Shown here: positions 30,759-39,481 of the stretch, one piece after another
Numbering within the stretch: position 1 is the first letter of the stretch
How the letters are laid out: each line of letters starts with the position of its first letter
Source: Enteractinococcus fodinae
GTDB taxonomy: Bacteria > Actinomycetota > Actinomycetes > Actinomycetales > Micrococcaceae
Reading direction: 5' to 3'
Assembly (NCBI RefSeq): GCF_031458395.1
Contig: NZ_JAVDYJ010000001.1
Span: forward strand, 1,550,001-1,614,000
Length of the DNA stretch: 64,000 nt
Position numbers and translations under genes: made by a program
Notes under the pieces: model-generated
The model's database searches: none
Told to the model about the DNA's origin: nothing
What the model saw: the letters and a program-made list of their open reading frames with translations, nothing else

Positions 30759-31709
30759 TCATTGCCCTAGTTGCCCTGCCAGCAGCAGGTACAACACTGC
30801 CATACGGACTGACACGCCGTTGGCCACTTGTTCGAGTGCGGTGTTTTGTGCGGAATCCGCTGCGGCCGCTGAGATTTCTAGGCCACGGTTCATTGGGCCG
30901 GGATGCATAATCAGCGTTGGCGTATTCGCAATCTTTTTGTACCGATCGTTGGTTAAACCCCATCGACGCGTGTACTCGGCAGCTGACGGGAAAAAATCCC
31001 CGGACATACGTTCAGCCTGGACACGCAGCATCATGACTGCCTCGGGACGTTGGGCTAAGAGTGCATCCAAGTCATAGTTCACTTCGACGGGCCAGGTGTG
31101 CACTCCCACTGGCATCAAGGTGGGTGGGCCTGACAGGGTCACCTTGGCGCCTAACGTGTGCAGCAACCACACGTTTGACCGGGCTACGCGTGAATGTAAA
31201 ATGTCGCCAACAATCACTATGTGTATGCCGGCTAGGTCCTTGCCGGTCCCCTGTTGGTTGTATAGCCGGTTCCGCAACGTGAAGGCATCTAAGAGCGCTT
31301 GCGTGGGGTGTTCGTGCGTGCCATCGCCGGCATTGATCACTGCCGATGACGACCAACCGAAGTTCGCTAATTGTTGTGCCGCGCCGGAGGCCCAGTGGCG
31401 CATCACGATCGCGTCGCCACCGATAGCCTCTAAAGTTTGAACGGTGTCTTTGAGCGACTCCCCTTTGGAAACCGAGGATGTCTTGACCGCAAAATTTAAC
31501 ACGTCGGCTGACAGTCGTTTAGCTGCTGCTTCAAATGAAGTACGGGTGCGTGTGGAGTCTTCGAAGAAGAGGTTCACCACGGTTTGGCCGCGCAACGTCG
31601 GCAGTTTCTTGATGGACCGGTCCGAGACGGAGGCCATTTCTTGGGCGGTATCCAAGATCGCCAGGGCGTGATCGTAGGATAAGTCCCGGGTTGCTAGCAG
31701 GTGACGCAT
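30759..31709 (-). CDS. pyrB: Aspartate carbamoyltransferase catalytic subunit
   Basis: ATCase catalytic chain of 316 residues. The carbamoyl-phosphate site is [15 protein letters not shown] (about 49-63), with [13 protein letters not shown] and VMRHWASGA next; [14 protein letters not shown] is the aspartate-side signature. No regulatory chain gene (pyrI) is present, as in other actinobacteria. The start codon overlaps the pyrR stop in TAATG, so translation is coupled to pyrR. Confidence 0.96.
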   Translation of the reverse strand: MRHLLATRDLSYDHALAILDTAQEMASVSDRSIKKLPTLRGQTVVNLFFEDSTRTRTSFEAAAKRLSADVLNFAVKTSSVSKGESLKDTVQTLEAIGGDAIVMRHWASGAAQQLANFGWSSSAVINAGDGTHEHPTQALLDAFTLRNRLYNQQGTGKDLAGIHIVIVGDILHSRVARSNVWLLHTLGAKVTLSGPPTLMPVGVHTWPVEVNYDLDALLAQRPEAVMMLRVQAERMSGDFFPSAAEYTRRWGLTNDRYKKIANTPTLIMHPGPMNRGLEISAAAADSAQNTALEQVANGVSVRMAVLYLLLAGQLGQ

Positions 31710-32293
31710 TAGTTGATCACATCCACGATTTGTACTTGATCAGCGGTGTAGTACGCTTCGTCACCGTCAATTTCAGCCAGATGGACTCGCACGTGCTCTG
31801 ATGACGCGGTCGGCAAGTTCTTGCCCACATAGTCAGCGCGCAATGGAAGTTGGCGATGGCCGCGATCGACTAACACAGCAAGACGTACTGTGTGTGGTCG
31901 TCCGAGGTCGGCTAGCGCATCCAGTGCGGCCCGTATTGTGCGCCCGGAGTACAAGACATCGTCCACCAGCACCACCACAGCATCATCGATGCCGACCGGT
32001 GGGATGATGGTCGAGGCCGGTACGCGTGTACCGGTCCGGCCTAGATCGTCCCGGTAGAGTGTGATGTCGAGCTGTCCGGTACGCTCGGCGGCTACAAATT
32101 CCGGATCAATCTCGGCCAGTTTCTCCGCGAGCCGGTTGGCTAATGGCACGCCGCGGCGCGGGATGCCTAGCAGCAGGAGATTTTCGGTGCCTCGGTTTGC
32201 TTCTAGAATTTCATGGGCAATGCGTGTTAGGACCCGATTGATATCGGCTGCTGACATCACGGTGCGGACTTTTCGCACAGGTTGATGCACCAC
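31709..32293 (-). CDS. pyrR: Bifunctional pyr operon regulator / uracil phosphoribosyltransferase
   Basis: PyrR of 194 residues. The PRPP-binding loop is [20 protein letters not shown] (about 104-123), and [20 protein letters not shown] and [11 protein letters not shown] are typical. PyrR binds a purine-rich loop in pyr mRNA when UMP is high. The start is GTG at 32293, five bases after AAAGGAG; the next codon is also GTG. It is the first gene of the pyr operon, with a PyrR-loop match directly before it. Confidence 0.95.
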   Translation of the reverse strand: MVHQPVRKVRTVMSAADINRVLTRIAHEILEANRGTENLLLLGIPRRGVPLANRLAEKLAEIDPEFVAAERTGQLDITLYRDDLGRTGTRVPASTIIPPVGIDDAVVVLVDDVLYSGRTIRAALDALADLGRPHTVRLAVLVDRGHRQLPLRADYVGKNLPTASSEHVRVHLAEIDGDEAYYTADQVQIVDVIN

Positions 32294-32304
32294 GATTTCT
32301 CCTT

Positions 32305-32358
32305 TCCCGCCTCACGGGACGGTGTTTAAAGGATGTGCGGGATCTGTGGTGGTCCCGT
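32305..32358 (-). promoter_or_regulatory. PyrR-binding leader before pyrR
   Basis: On the mRNA strand, CGUCCCGUGAGGCGGGA (32321-32305) contains UCCCGUGAGGC, which fits the known loop core UCCNGNGAGGY. It is framed by CCCG and CGGG, which would form the stem, and the next bases are the pyrR ribosome binding site AAAGGAG. Further upstream ACGGGAC (32358-32352) can pair with GUCCCGU (32320-32314), giving an alternative fold that would break the PyrR stem. This matches the translational control by PyrR described in mycobacteria. The loop is seen; the switch is inferred. Confidence 0.75.
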
Positions 32359-32383
32359 CATTCTCATGCGTTGTAACTGTAGC

Positions 32384-32405
32384 ACCGCTGGGGTGCTCCA
32401 GCGGT
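32384..32405 (-). terminator. Hairpin after nusB
   Basis: ACCGCTGG and CCAGCGGT form an 8-bp perfect stem with a six-base loop, starting five bases after the nusB stop. There is no U run after it on the mRNA strand, so termination strength is uncertain. It separates nusB from the pyr leader. Confidence 0.5.
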
Positions 32406-32409
32406 TGAA

Positions 32410-32853
32410 TTACAGCAATAAGGTGGGTTTCAGTTCCTGTAAGCGACCAAGCACACCATTGACGTAACCCGGTGAGTCGTCGTTGGAGTATTCCCGTGCC
32501 ATGTTCACTGCCTCATTGACAGCTGCTGCATCGGGCATTTCATCGTTGAACAGGAGCTCCCAGGCGCCTAGCCGCAGGATCGATTTATCCATGGCCAGCA
32601 TGCGTTCCATGGTCCAACCGTGTGCATACTGAGCCAGCAGTTCATCGATTTGTTCTTGATGGGTGATGACCCCATCGATGATCGCTGTGGTATACGGGTT
32701 GATCGTTTGGTCGGTGTATTCCCGACGGCGCTGCAGCGCGTCGAGCGGTGTGGTGTGCCGGTGTTCGGCTTCGAAGAGGATTTCGAGGGCACGGCGTCGG
32801 GCCCTGCCGCGGGAGCCTATTTTGTGGGGTTTATTGTCTGATGATTTTGTCAA
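32410..32853 (-). CDS. nusB: Transcription antitermination factor NusB
   Basis: NusB, 147 residues, works with NusE (S10) at boxA sites in rRNA operons. It shows the all-helical pattern GSRGRARRRALEILFEAEHR (about 13-32), RMLAMDKSILRLGAWELLF and PDAAAVNEAVNMAREYSND, ending PGYVNGVLGRL. The start appears to be TTG at 32853 with GGAG about ten bases upstream. It follows efp in the common efp-nusB arrangement. Confidence 0.93.
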   Translation of the reverse strand: MTKSSDNKPHKIGSRGRARRRALEILFEAEHRHTTPLDALQRRREYTDQTINPYTTAIIDGVITHQEQIDELLAQYAHGWTMERMLAMDKSILRLGAWELLFNDEMPDAAAVNEAVNMAREYSNDDSPGYVNGVLGRLQELKPTLLL

Positions 32854-32877
32854 TGTAGTGCTACTCCGTGCCAGGGG

Positions 32878-33447
32878 TTAGTCGGTTGCTCGGCCCTGGT
32901 ACTCACCGTTTTTGGTGTCTACACGGACTTTCGTACCTTCGTCAATGAATAGAGGAACTTGAATTTCCAAGCCGGTTTCTAAGGTGGCGGGCTTGGTCCC
33001 ACCGGATGAACGATCACCTTGGAGCCCGGGCTCGGTATAGGTGACTTCTAAGACGACCGTGGCGGGCAGTTCCAGGTATAGCGGGGAACCATCTGAGATC
33101 GCGATCTGCGCGTTGTCGTTTTCGAGCAGGAAATTTGCCGCATTTCCGACCACTGAGGAGGGGACCATGACCTGATCGAAGGTGGTCAGATCCATGAACA
33201 CAAAGTCGTCGCCGTCACGGTAGAGGTATTGGTATTCGGACCTGTCGACGGTGGCAAATTCTACTTTGGCTCCGGCATTCCAGGTTTTGTCAATGATCTT
33301 ATTTGAGGTCAGGTTTTTGATCTTGGTGCGGACAAAGGCACCACCTTTACCTGGTTTGACGTGCTGGAATTCTTGGACCTGCCAGAGCTGGCCGTCAAGG
33401 ACGACGACTGAGCCGTTTTTGATGTCATTACTGCTGAGCATAACCAT
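32878..33447 (-). CDS. efp: Elongation factor P
   Basis: EF-P, about 189 residues, relieves ribosome stalling at polyproline. The N-terminal KOW-like domain has [20 protein letters not shown] and the loop [18 protein letters not shown]; the Lys in PGKG is the tip residue. Two OB domains follow, ending [13 protein letters not shown]. The frame runs to 33507, but the ATG at 33447 has AGGAAG nine bases before it and gives the family length. It lies upstream of nusB. Confidence 0.95.
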   Translation of the reverse strand: MVMLSSNDIKNGSVVVLDGQLWQVQEFQHVKPGKGGAFVRTKIKNLTSNKIIDKTWNAGAKVEFATVDRSEYQYLYRDGDDFVFMDLTTFDQVMVPSSVVGNAANFLLENDNAQIAISDGSPLYLELPATVVLEVTYTEPGLQGDRSSGGTKPATLETGLEIQVPLFIDEGTKVRVDTKNGEYQGRATD

Positions 33448-33557
33448 GGGGCGTATTCTTCCTAAAAGTTGTGGGACGGGGATCGTATCTGGCAGTCCAG
33501 GGGTCACCCCTTTGGGGGCCGTGTCCTAGTCTAAGCCACGGAGCAAATCCGGGGCTG

Positions 33558-35225
33558 CTAGTCGGCGATTTCCTGGTAGGCGGCGAACAGTAACGATTCA
33601 TCGGGAACGTCGTAGATGACCGGTGCGCCCTGAGCCTCCAGGATCACAAAACGAAGTTGCTCACCACGGTTCTTTTTATCGCGCCGGATACCATCGAGCA
33701 GGGTGGCCCAGCGGTCGCCCTGATAGGAGGTCGGTAGGCCGACACCTTCGATGATGCGTTTGTGGCGCTCGACGGTGTCATCGTCGAGTCGGCCAACTGA
33801 ACGGGCGAGTTCTGCTGCAAAGACCATACCTACGGCAACGGCAGCACCGTGGCGGTATTGGTACCGTTCTGCCAATTCAATCGCATGGCCGAGCGTGTGA
33901 CCGTAGTTGAGCATCTGCCGCTGGTTAGATTCTTTGAGATCTTCACCAACGATGTCGGCCTTGACCTGCACGGCTCGTTCAATGAGTTCCCGTAACACTG
34001 GCGAGTGCGGGTTGGTGACCTGTCCCATGTTGTCTTCGATGAGGTCCAGAATCTTCTCATCAGCGATGAACCCGCATTTGATGACTTCGGCGAGCCCGGA
34101 GATCAGCTCATTTTTTGGCAAGGTCAACAATGTGTCGAGGTCTGCTAGGACTCCGGCGGGCGGGTGGAATGAGCCCACAAGGTTTTTTCCCTCAGCGGTG
34201 TTGATGCCGGTTTTCCCTCCGACCGCCGCGTCCACCATGCCCAGCAGCGTGGTAGGCATGTGGACCACGCGCACGCCGCGTAGCCATGTTGCGGCTACAA
34301 AGCCGGCAAGGTCTGATACCGCTCCCCCACCGACAGACACCACGGCATCTGATCGGGTGAAGTCACTTTGGCCAAGGACTTGCCAGCAGAACGAGGCAAC
34401 TTCGATGTGCTTGCCCTCTTCAGAGTCCGGAATTTCTACCAGAATCGCGTTGTAGCCTGCGTCATCAAGGGCAGCTTTGACGACATCTCCGGTTGCGCGC
34501 AAGGCACGGGGCAAAATGATGGCCACCCGATGAGGGTGCGGGCCCAAAATGCCCGGCAGTTGCGACAACAGCCCTTTGCCGATCACCACGTCGTAGCCGC
34601 CGGTGACTTCTTTTTCGGAGCCGCCAGAAACCTTAATAACTGTGGGTTGATCGACGGCGTGATTCGTGGATGGTTCAGACATATACTCGGTCGTTTTCCT
34701 TGACAAAAATTGCTCGTATCCTTCGATGATCTTAGTCGCCACAGCCTCCACGTCCAGTCCGGAGGTATCAACCACCCGATGGGCTGAATCTGTGTAGTAG
34801 GCCTGGCGCGCTTGGCGAATCCTGGACCAGTTGCCGGCGGGGTCCCCAGCCAGTACGGGCCGATCGGCGCCTTCCCCTAACCGTTGCAGCGCCTGGTCTT
34901 CGGCAACATCCAAGAAGACCACGTAGCCGTGTTGTTTGATGAGATCCCGATTAGCCGACCGAATCACGGCTCCGCCGCCCAAGGAAATAACCCCGAGGTC
35001 GCGGCGTGCTAACGCGTCAGCAATCACAGCTTCTTCTTCGTCCCGAAAAGCAGCCTCGCCGTGAGCGGCGAAGTAGTCTGCAACCACACCGTGGCGTTCA
35101 ACGAAAAGGTCGTCGGTATCGACGAACCCGGCACCGAGTCGTTGAGCTAAGTGTTTTGCAACGGTGGTTTTGCCAGAACCCATCGGGCCAATCAACACGA
35201 CCGGCGGAGTGTCCTGTGTCTCCAT
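33558..35225 (-). CDS. aroKB: Fused shikimate kinase / 3-dehydroquinate synthase
   Basis: One frame of 555 residues with two enzymes. Residues 1-175 are shikimate kinase: LIGPMGSGKTTVAKHLAQRL is the P-loop, with DTDDLF, ISLGGGAV and RPVLAGD next. Residues about 195-555 are dehydroquinate synthase: DAVVSVGGGAVSDLAGFVAA, GMVDAAVGGKTGIN and NYGHTLGHAIEL (zinc His). No stop separates the two. An internal ATG at 34683, near residue 181, has AAGGA 17 bases upstream and could also start a free AroB. The two enzymes are non-adjacent steps of the shikimate pathway. The stop-to-start gap with aroC is two bases. Confidence 0.93.
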   Translation of the reverse strand: METQDTPPVVLIGPMGSGKTTVAKHLAQRLGAGFVDTDDLFVERHGVVADYFAAHGEAAFRDEEEAVIADALARRDLGVISLGGGAVIRSANRDLIKQHGYVVFLDVAEDQALQRLGEGADRPVLAGDPAGNWSRIRQARQAYYTDSAHRVVDTSGLDVEAVATKIIEGYEQFLSRKTTEYMSEPSTNHAVDQPTVIKVSGGSEKEVTGGYDVVIGKGLLSQLPGILGPHPHRVAIILPRALRATGDVVKAALDDAGYNAILVEIPDSEEGKHIEVASFCWQVLGQSDFTRSDAVVSVGGGAVSDLAGFVAATWLRGVRVVHMPTTLLGMVDAAVGGKTGINTAEGKNLVGSFHPPAGVLADLDTLLTLPKNELISGLAEVIKCGFIADEKILDLIEDNMGQVTNPHSPVLRELIERAVQVKADIVGEDLKESNQRQMLNYGHTLGHAIELAERYQYRHGAAVAVGMVFAAELARSVGRLDDDTVERHKRIIEGVGLPTSYQGDRWATLLDGIRRDKKNRGEQLRFVILEAQGAPVIYDVPDESLLFAAYQEIAD

Positions 35226-35227
35226 GT

Positions 35228-36460
35228 TTATAGCGGGTCACCCATAGCGTCGTCGGAGATTACCTCTTCAGTGGGTTCTGGAATGCGTTGCAGCGTGGCA
35301 CGGTAGTTGTCCATATTCCGCTTGGTTTCCGCAACCGAGTCACCACCAAACTTTTCCAGCACTTCTTCCGCTAGCACTAAGGCCACCATGGCTTCGGCGA
35401 CCACACCGGAGGCTGGGACCGCGGTGACATCGGAACGCTGGTGGTGGGCTTTGGTAGCTTGGCCGGTTGCCACATCTACCGTTTGGAGAGCGCGGGGGAC
35501 GGTGGCAATTGGCTTCATCGCCACCCGGACGCGGATCGGTTCACCGGTCGAGATGCCTGCTTCGATGCCGCCGGCACGGTGCGTGGCACGTGTTACCGAC
35601 CCTTCTGGGGTGCGCAGGATCTCGTCGTGGGCAGCTGAACCAACGCGGGTCGCCGTGGCGAAGCCGTCGCCTATTTCGACACCTTTCATGGCTTGGATGC
35701 CCATAAGAGCCCCTGCCAGTTTGGAATCTAAGCGCCGGTCCCAGTGGATATGCGAGCCTAAGCCAACGGGTGCGTTATGCACGAGCACTTCCACAACACC
35801 CCCGAGGGTTTCGCCCGCTTTCTTGGTCGCGTCAACGACCTCGATCATCTTGGCCGACACCTGGGAGTCGATACAGCGCAGCGGATCCGCGTCTAGAGCC
35901 TCTACGTCGTCAGCTGTGGGAAATTCGTATCCATCTGGCACCGCTACGTCGCCCATTTGCACGGTGTGGGAGACGGTGGTGATGCCCAGCTGAGCTAGGA
36001 AGTGTTGCGCAACTCTGCCGAGTGCAACGCGGGTAGCGGTTTCTCTGGCGGAAGCGCGTTCGAGCAACGGGCGTGCCTCGTCGAAGCCAAATTTTTGCAT
36101 CCCTGCCATGTCCGCGTGGCCGGGACGTGGCCGGGTCAGTTTCGCATTGCGGGCTAAGCCTTCGATCTCTTCGGGATCAACTGGGTCAGGGTTCATGACC
36201 TTTTCCCATTTCGGCCATTCGGTGTTAGCAATGTGAATAGCCACCGGAGAGCCCAGCGTCACGCCATGACGGACCCCGCCGATGATGGTGACCTCATCTT
36301 TTTCGAATTTCATTCGCGCGCCGCGACCATAGCCGAGTCGACGACGTTGAAGTGCCTCCTGGATGTCGGCGGTGGTGATCTCAATCCCCGCCGGGAGCCC
36401 CTCGATTATTCCCACGAGTCCGGAACCGTGAGATTCTCCTGCTGTTAACCAACGCATCAT
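35228..36460 (-). CDS. aroC: Chorismate synthase
   Basis: AroC, 410 residues, makes chorismate from EPSP with reduced FMN. Signatures: [20 protein letters not shown] at the N-terminus, [28 protein letters not shown] and the late [10 protein letters not shown]. The HxR and SxT active-site pattern looks normal. It is upstream of aroKB, in an aroC-aroKB-efp-nusB string. Confidence 0.97.
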   Translation of the reverse strand: MMRWLTAGESHGSGLVGIIEGLPAGIEITTADIQEALQRRRLGYGRGARMKFEKDEVTIIGGVRHGVTLGSPVAIHIANTEWPKWEKVMNPDPVDPEEIEGLARNAKLTRPRPGHADMAGMQKFGFDEARPLLERASARETATRVALGRVAQHFLAQLGITTVSHTVQMGDVAVPDGYEFPTADDVEALDADPLRCIDSQVSAKMIEVVDATKKAGETLGGVVEVLVHNAPVGLGSHIHWDRRLDSKLAGALMGIQAMKGVEIGDGFATATRVGSAAHDEILRTPEGSVTRATHRAGGIEAGISTGEPIRVRVAMKPIATVPRALQTVDVATGQATKAHHQRSDVTAVPASGVVAEAMVALVLAEEVLEKFGGDSVAETKRNMDNYRATLQRIPEPTEEVISDDAMGDPL

Positions 36461-36529
36461 ACGCCCGATTCTTTCATGCTCAGCGCAGGTGCGCTGGCTT
36501 CATGTCGATGTTTGTCTAGTGTCTTGGTT

Positions 36530-37420
36530 TCACTGCTTGACCAGGCCCAGCGCCTTCGCCATGCGTTGTGTCGCGTCCTGCCAATCTACGCATTCGGGGT
36601 CCACGAGCCGGTGGGTGAAAAGTTTTGCTTGTTCCACCCCTTGATACAGCAACATATCCATTCCGGAAGCAACCGCACTGCCCGTTGCCCGCCAAGCCTG
36701 GGCTAGTGCAGTGGGCCATGGGTCGTAGATGACCTCTAGTAATGGCGGCAGCGGAGCGTGAGGCAGGTGTTCGGCTAACGAGTCCGCCGCGTGTGCCGGC
36801 AAGGTGGCGACCACGGCCTGGTGAGTAGGGCTCTCCTGAACAAATTCCGGGAGGCTTTTGATCTCTACCGCGAGGCCAAACCGTGTCGCTACGGCGCTGG
36901 CTTCGGCAGCTCGCTGCGCGTTTCGTACATATAGTACAACCGCATCTAAACCCATGTCGGCGGCAGCCGCTACAGCGGCCGTTGCGGTACCACCGGCTCC
37001 GAGAATCGCCATGGTGCCACCGCGCGATGGTTGATAACCGGCTTGCATCAAGGCCAGTCGGATTCCGTCGACGTCGGTGTTATATCCCCGGGTCTGTCCT
37101 GACTCGTCAAAAACCACCGTATTGAGTACACCAAGTCGTTCCACCCGCTCCGACAGCGTGGTCATATGAGGCACCAGAGCGTTTTTCAACGGCATCGTCA
37201 CCGAGAAGCCCACCAGGCGTTGGGTCGATCCGTAACGTTGCGGCAGCGAGGCCATGAAGTCAGCCGCCTGATCGAGGGTGACCTCGATACGGTCGTAGTC
37301 GATGGGCAGGTCGAGGTGCTCATACAGTGCACGATGCATATCAGGTGATTTGGAATGGGCTATCGGCGAGCCCAATACTGCTGCGTGCATCGTTTCTGCC
37401 ACAGTGGCCGACTGTCCCAT
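36530..37420 (-). CDS. aroE: Shikimate dehydrogenase
   Basis: AroE-family enzyme of 296 residues, reducing 3-dehydroshikimate. The shikimate site is VLGSPIAHSKSPDMHRALYE (about 15-34) with VTMPLKNALVPHM; the catalytic Lys is in MPLK. The dinucleotide loop is ILGAGGTATAAVAAA, and NTDVDGIRLAL is conserved. The usual GAGG has become GAGGTAT, still normal. It begins one base after the mltG stop, with AGGA four bases before the ATG. Confidence 0.93.
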   Translation of the reverse strand: MGQSATVAETMHAAVLGSPIAHSKSPDMHRALYEHLDLPIDYDRIEVTLDQAADFMASLPQRYGSTQRLVGFSVTMPLKNALVPHMTTLSERVERLGVLNTVVFDESGQTRGYNTDVDGIRLALMQAGYQPSRGGTMAILGAGGTATAAVAAAADMGLDAVVLYVRNAQRAAEASAVATRFGLAVEIKSLPEFVQESPTHQAVVATLPAHAADSLAEHLPHAPLPPLLEVIYDPWPTALAQAWRATGSAVASGMDMLLYQGVEQAKLFTHRLVDPECVDWQDATQRMAKALGLVKQ

Positions 37421-38944
37421 CTATCCTCGCCCACAAATGGACGGGTTTTCATCACAATAAGCTCGATATTCGGCTTGATATTCGCGATGCTCTTCGTACG
37501 TGGTAGAGAAGTGCGTCTCACCGGTCTCGATATTGGTGGTGATCCAATAGTAATACTCGTTGTCTTCGGGGTCAGCTGCAGCGTCGAGGGCAGCGATCGA
37601 GGGGGCGCCAATCGGACCGGGCGGCAGGCCACGGTGGGCGTAGGTGTTGTACTCGTTGGACTCGTCTTGGCGGTCTTCGGAGCTAAACTGCAGCTGGCGG
37701 ACGCCCATGCCGTAAATGACGGTAGCGTCGATTTGTAGATATCCTGCGGTTTCGGGGTTCGAGTTATCCAACCTATTTTCAATGATCCCGGCGACGGTTT
37801 CGAAATCTTCGGGCCGTGCTTCAGCTTCCAGAATTGACGCTACAGTGACCAGCTGATGCTGTTCGGTCGGGTCAGAGACCTCGAGTCGTTCGAATTCATC
37901 GAGTGTCGGTTCAATCATCTCTTGGAAGATTTCTTCGAGCGAAGCGTCTAAGGGGAAGTGATATTCCCCGACGGCAATGTAGCCTTCGAGTGTTTCAGCT
38001 TCGTCGGGTACTTCATAGTTCGCCGGATCCGCAGCCGCCTCTATTTCTTCGAGACTGTAATCGGTGCGGTCTTCCAAGGTGGCATAGACATCTTCGATGC
38101 GATGACCGGAGTTCACGTGCGCGTAGTTCATACCGGTGACGCCGACTCTTAGGAGTATCTCGGCGGCGTCTCTGGCCGGCATCTCGTACCGCAGCGTGTA
38201 TTCACCGGGTTGGATTTCTGAGGTGGTGTTCACCGCTTCAAGGGCATCACGAAACGCTCCGGTGGAAGCTACGATGTCTTGGTCTACCAGGCGGTTGCCA
38301 ATCACGATTGGCCCCTCCCCTGGGTTGACTTCAAATACTACTTCCTCGCCGCCCGGGCCCGGATAATCGTTATTGGTCCAACCAACTAGTTGGCCCACAC
38401 CAAGACCCACGATAGCTAAGAGACCAAGGAAGACTCCGAAGCTGGAGAGCATAATCAAAGTGCGCTTGCGCTTGCGTGCCTGACGTGCTTTGAGCTGTTC
38501 CTCGTCAAGTTCGGGGACTGCGATGCTCTCATCATCGACCAACATGTAGCCCAGCGACTTCTCATCGTCGGGCTGGTGTGGCTCTGTGGTATCTGAACGC
38601 TCTTCGAGCGTCGGATAATCGCGCTCGTCTTGCGGAAGCGGATTCAGGCCACCAAGGTCGCTATTGAGTTCGGGCGTATATTGCCGTTCTTCGGGGCGTT
38701 GCGGCCGATGTTGTAAGCCACCTGGCCCGTCAGCTGCTAGTGGCTGCGGATGAAATTCTCGGTCGGGCTCGCCTTGTGAGTCGCGGCTATTTGTTCCGGT
38801 TTGAGCCTCACTGGGGTCGGGCTGTGGTTCGGCAGAAGGAACATAGGCGCGACCTTCTGCAAGAGCACGTTCGTACTCGCGCCGGGCGCGGCGTGAACTG
38901 AAATGTGGTTGGGAAGATTGTTCAGGCAGATCTTTATCCGTCAA
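37421..38944 (-). CDS. mltG: Endolytic peptidoglycan transglycosylase MltG
   Basis: MltG (YceG-like), 507 residues, cuts nascent glycan strands and so limits chain length. There is a long charged cytoplasmic N-terminus (about 1-160), one membrane helix (TLIMLSSFGVFLGLLAIVGL, about 164-183) and the extracytoplasmic YceG domain. The catalytic Glu lies in VASILEAEARPEDFETVAG. RIDATVIYGMG-like LQIDATVIYGMG and GLPPGPIGAPSIAALDAA are signature segments. It overlaps ruvX by 11 bases and precedes aroE, a common actinobacterial order. Confidence 0.94.
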   Translation of the reverse strand: MTDKDLPEQSSQPHFSSRRARREYERALAEGRAYVPSAEPQPDPSEAQTGTNSRDSQGEPDREFHPQPLAADGPGGLQHRPQRPEERQYTPELNSDLGGLNPLPQDERDYPTLEERSDTTEPHQPDDEKSLGYMLVDDESIAVPELDEEQLKARQARKRKRTLIMLSSFGVFLGLLAIVGLGVGQLVGWTNNDYPGPGGEEVVFEVNPGEGPIVIGNRLVDQDIVASTGAFRDALEAVNTTSEIQPGEYTLRYEMPARDAAEILLRVGVTGMNYAHVNSGHRIEDVYATLEDRTDYSLEEIEAAADPANYEVPDEAETLEGYIAVGEYHFPLDASLEEIFQEMIEPTLDEFERLEVSDPTEQHQLVTVASILEAEARPEDFETVAGIIENRLDNSNPETAGYLQIDATVIYGMGVRQLQFSSEDRQDESNEYNTYAHRGLPPGPIGAPSIAALDAAADPEDNEYYYWITTNIETGETHFSTTYEEHREYQAEYRAYCDENPSICGRG

Positions 38945-39455
38945 ACTCTTCCTCCTGTTCGGGCGTGATGAGGTCCCCGGTATTGACGCCCGAGTTGCGT
39001 TCGAGCATCATAGCGTGTTCTAAAATCGCGACCGCAGCGAGCTGGTCAATCACAGCTCGTTGGTTGCGCGATGAAACCCCCGCCTGATGCAGTTGCTGCG
39101 AGGCACTGACCGTGGACAACCGTTCGTCAATCATTCTAACTTCGGTTGAGAGCTCGGTTTCGAACAGCAGGGTGCTGAGCTGGCGGGCAAACCGGTGAGC
39201 ATCCTCGGTGGATGCCGTTCTGTTGCCTTTGAGATTAATGGGGTCTCCGACATAGATACGCACTGCGTTACGTTCAATGACCGCTTCGACAATCTGATGT
39301 AAATCGCTCAGATTTTTGGTGTCGCGGGTCAGGGTCGCCACTGGACTGGCGAGAATGCCAGCTGGGTCGGTCGCGGCGAGCCCAACGCGGGCACGGCCCA
39401 CGTCTATTCCGAGCCGTACCCCGTTGACGGGTTCGTGGTGAGGTGTCTGTGTCAT
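38934..39455 (-). CDS. ruvX: Putative pre-16S rRNA nuclease RuvX (YqgF)
   Basis: RNase H-fold nuclease of 173 residues, needed for 16S rRNA 5' end maturation in some bacteria. Motifs: LGIDVGRARVGLAATDPAG (first Asp), VYVGDPINLKGN-like IYVGDPINLKGN and MIDERLSTVSASQQL, with a late DQLAAVAILEHAM. It begins 26 bases after alaS and overlaps mltG, consistent with an alaS-ruvX-mltG-aroE operon. Confidence 0.94.
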   Translation of the reverse strand: MTQTPHHEPVNGVRLGIDVGRARVGLAATDPAGILASPVATLTRDTKNLSDLHQIVEAVIERNAVRIYVGDPINLKGNRTASTEDAHRFARQLSTLLFETELSTEVRMIDERLSTVSASQQLHQAGVSSRNQRAVIDQLAAVAILEHAMMLERNSGVNTGDLITPEQEEEFDG

Positions 39456-39481
39456 GGGAGAGTTCTGCGCACTTGCGGTGC

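Noticed and set aside
35307-35993. 228-codon open frame on the plus strand opposite aroC
   Set aside because: Shadow of aroC; low-complexity Ser/Thr/Ala composition.
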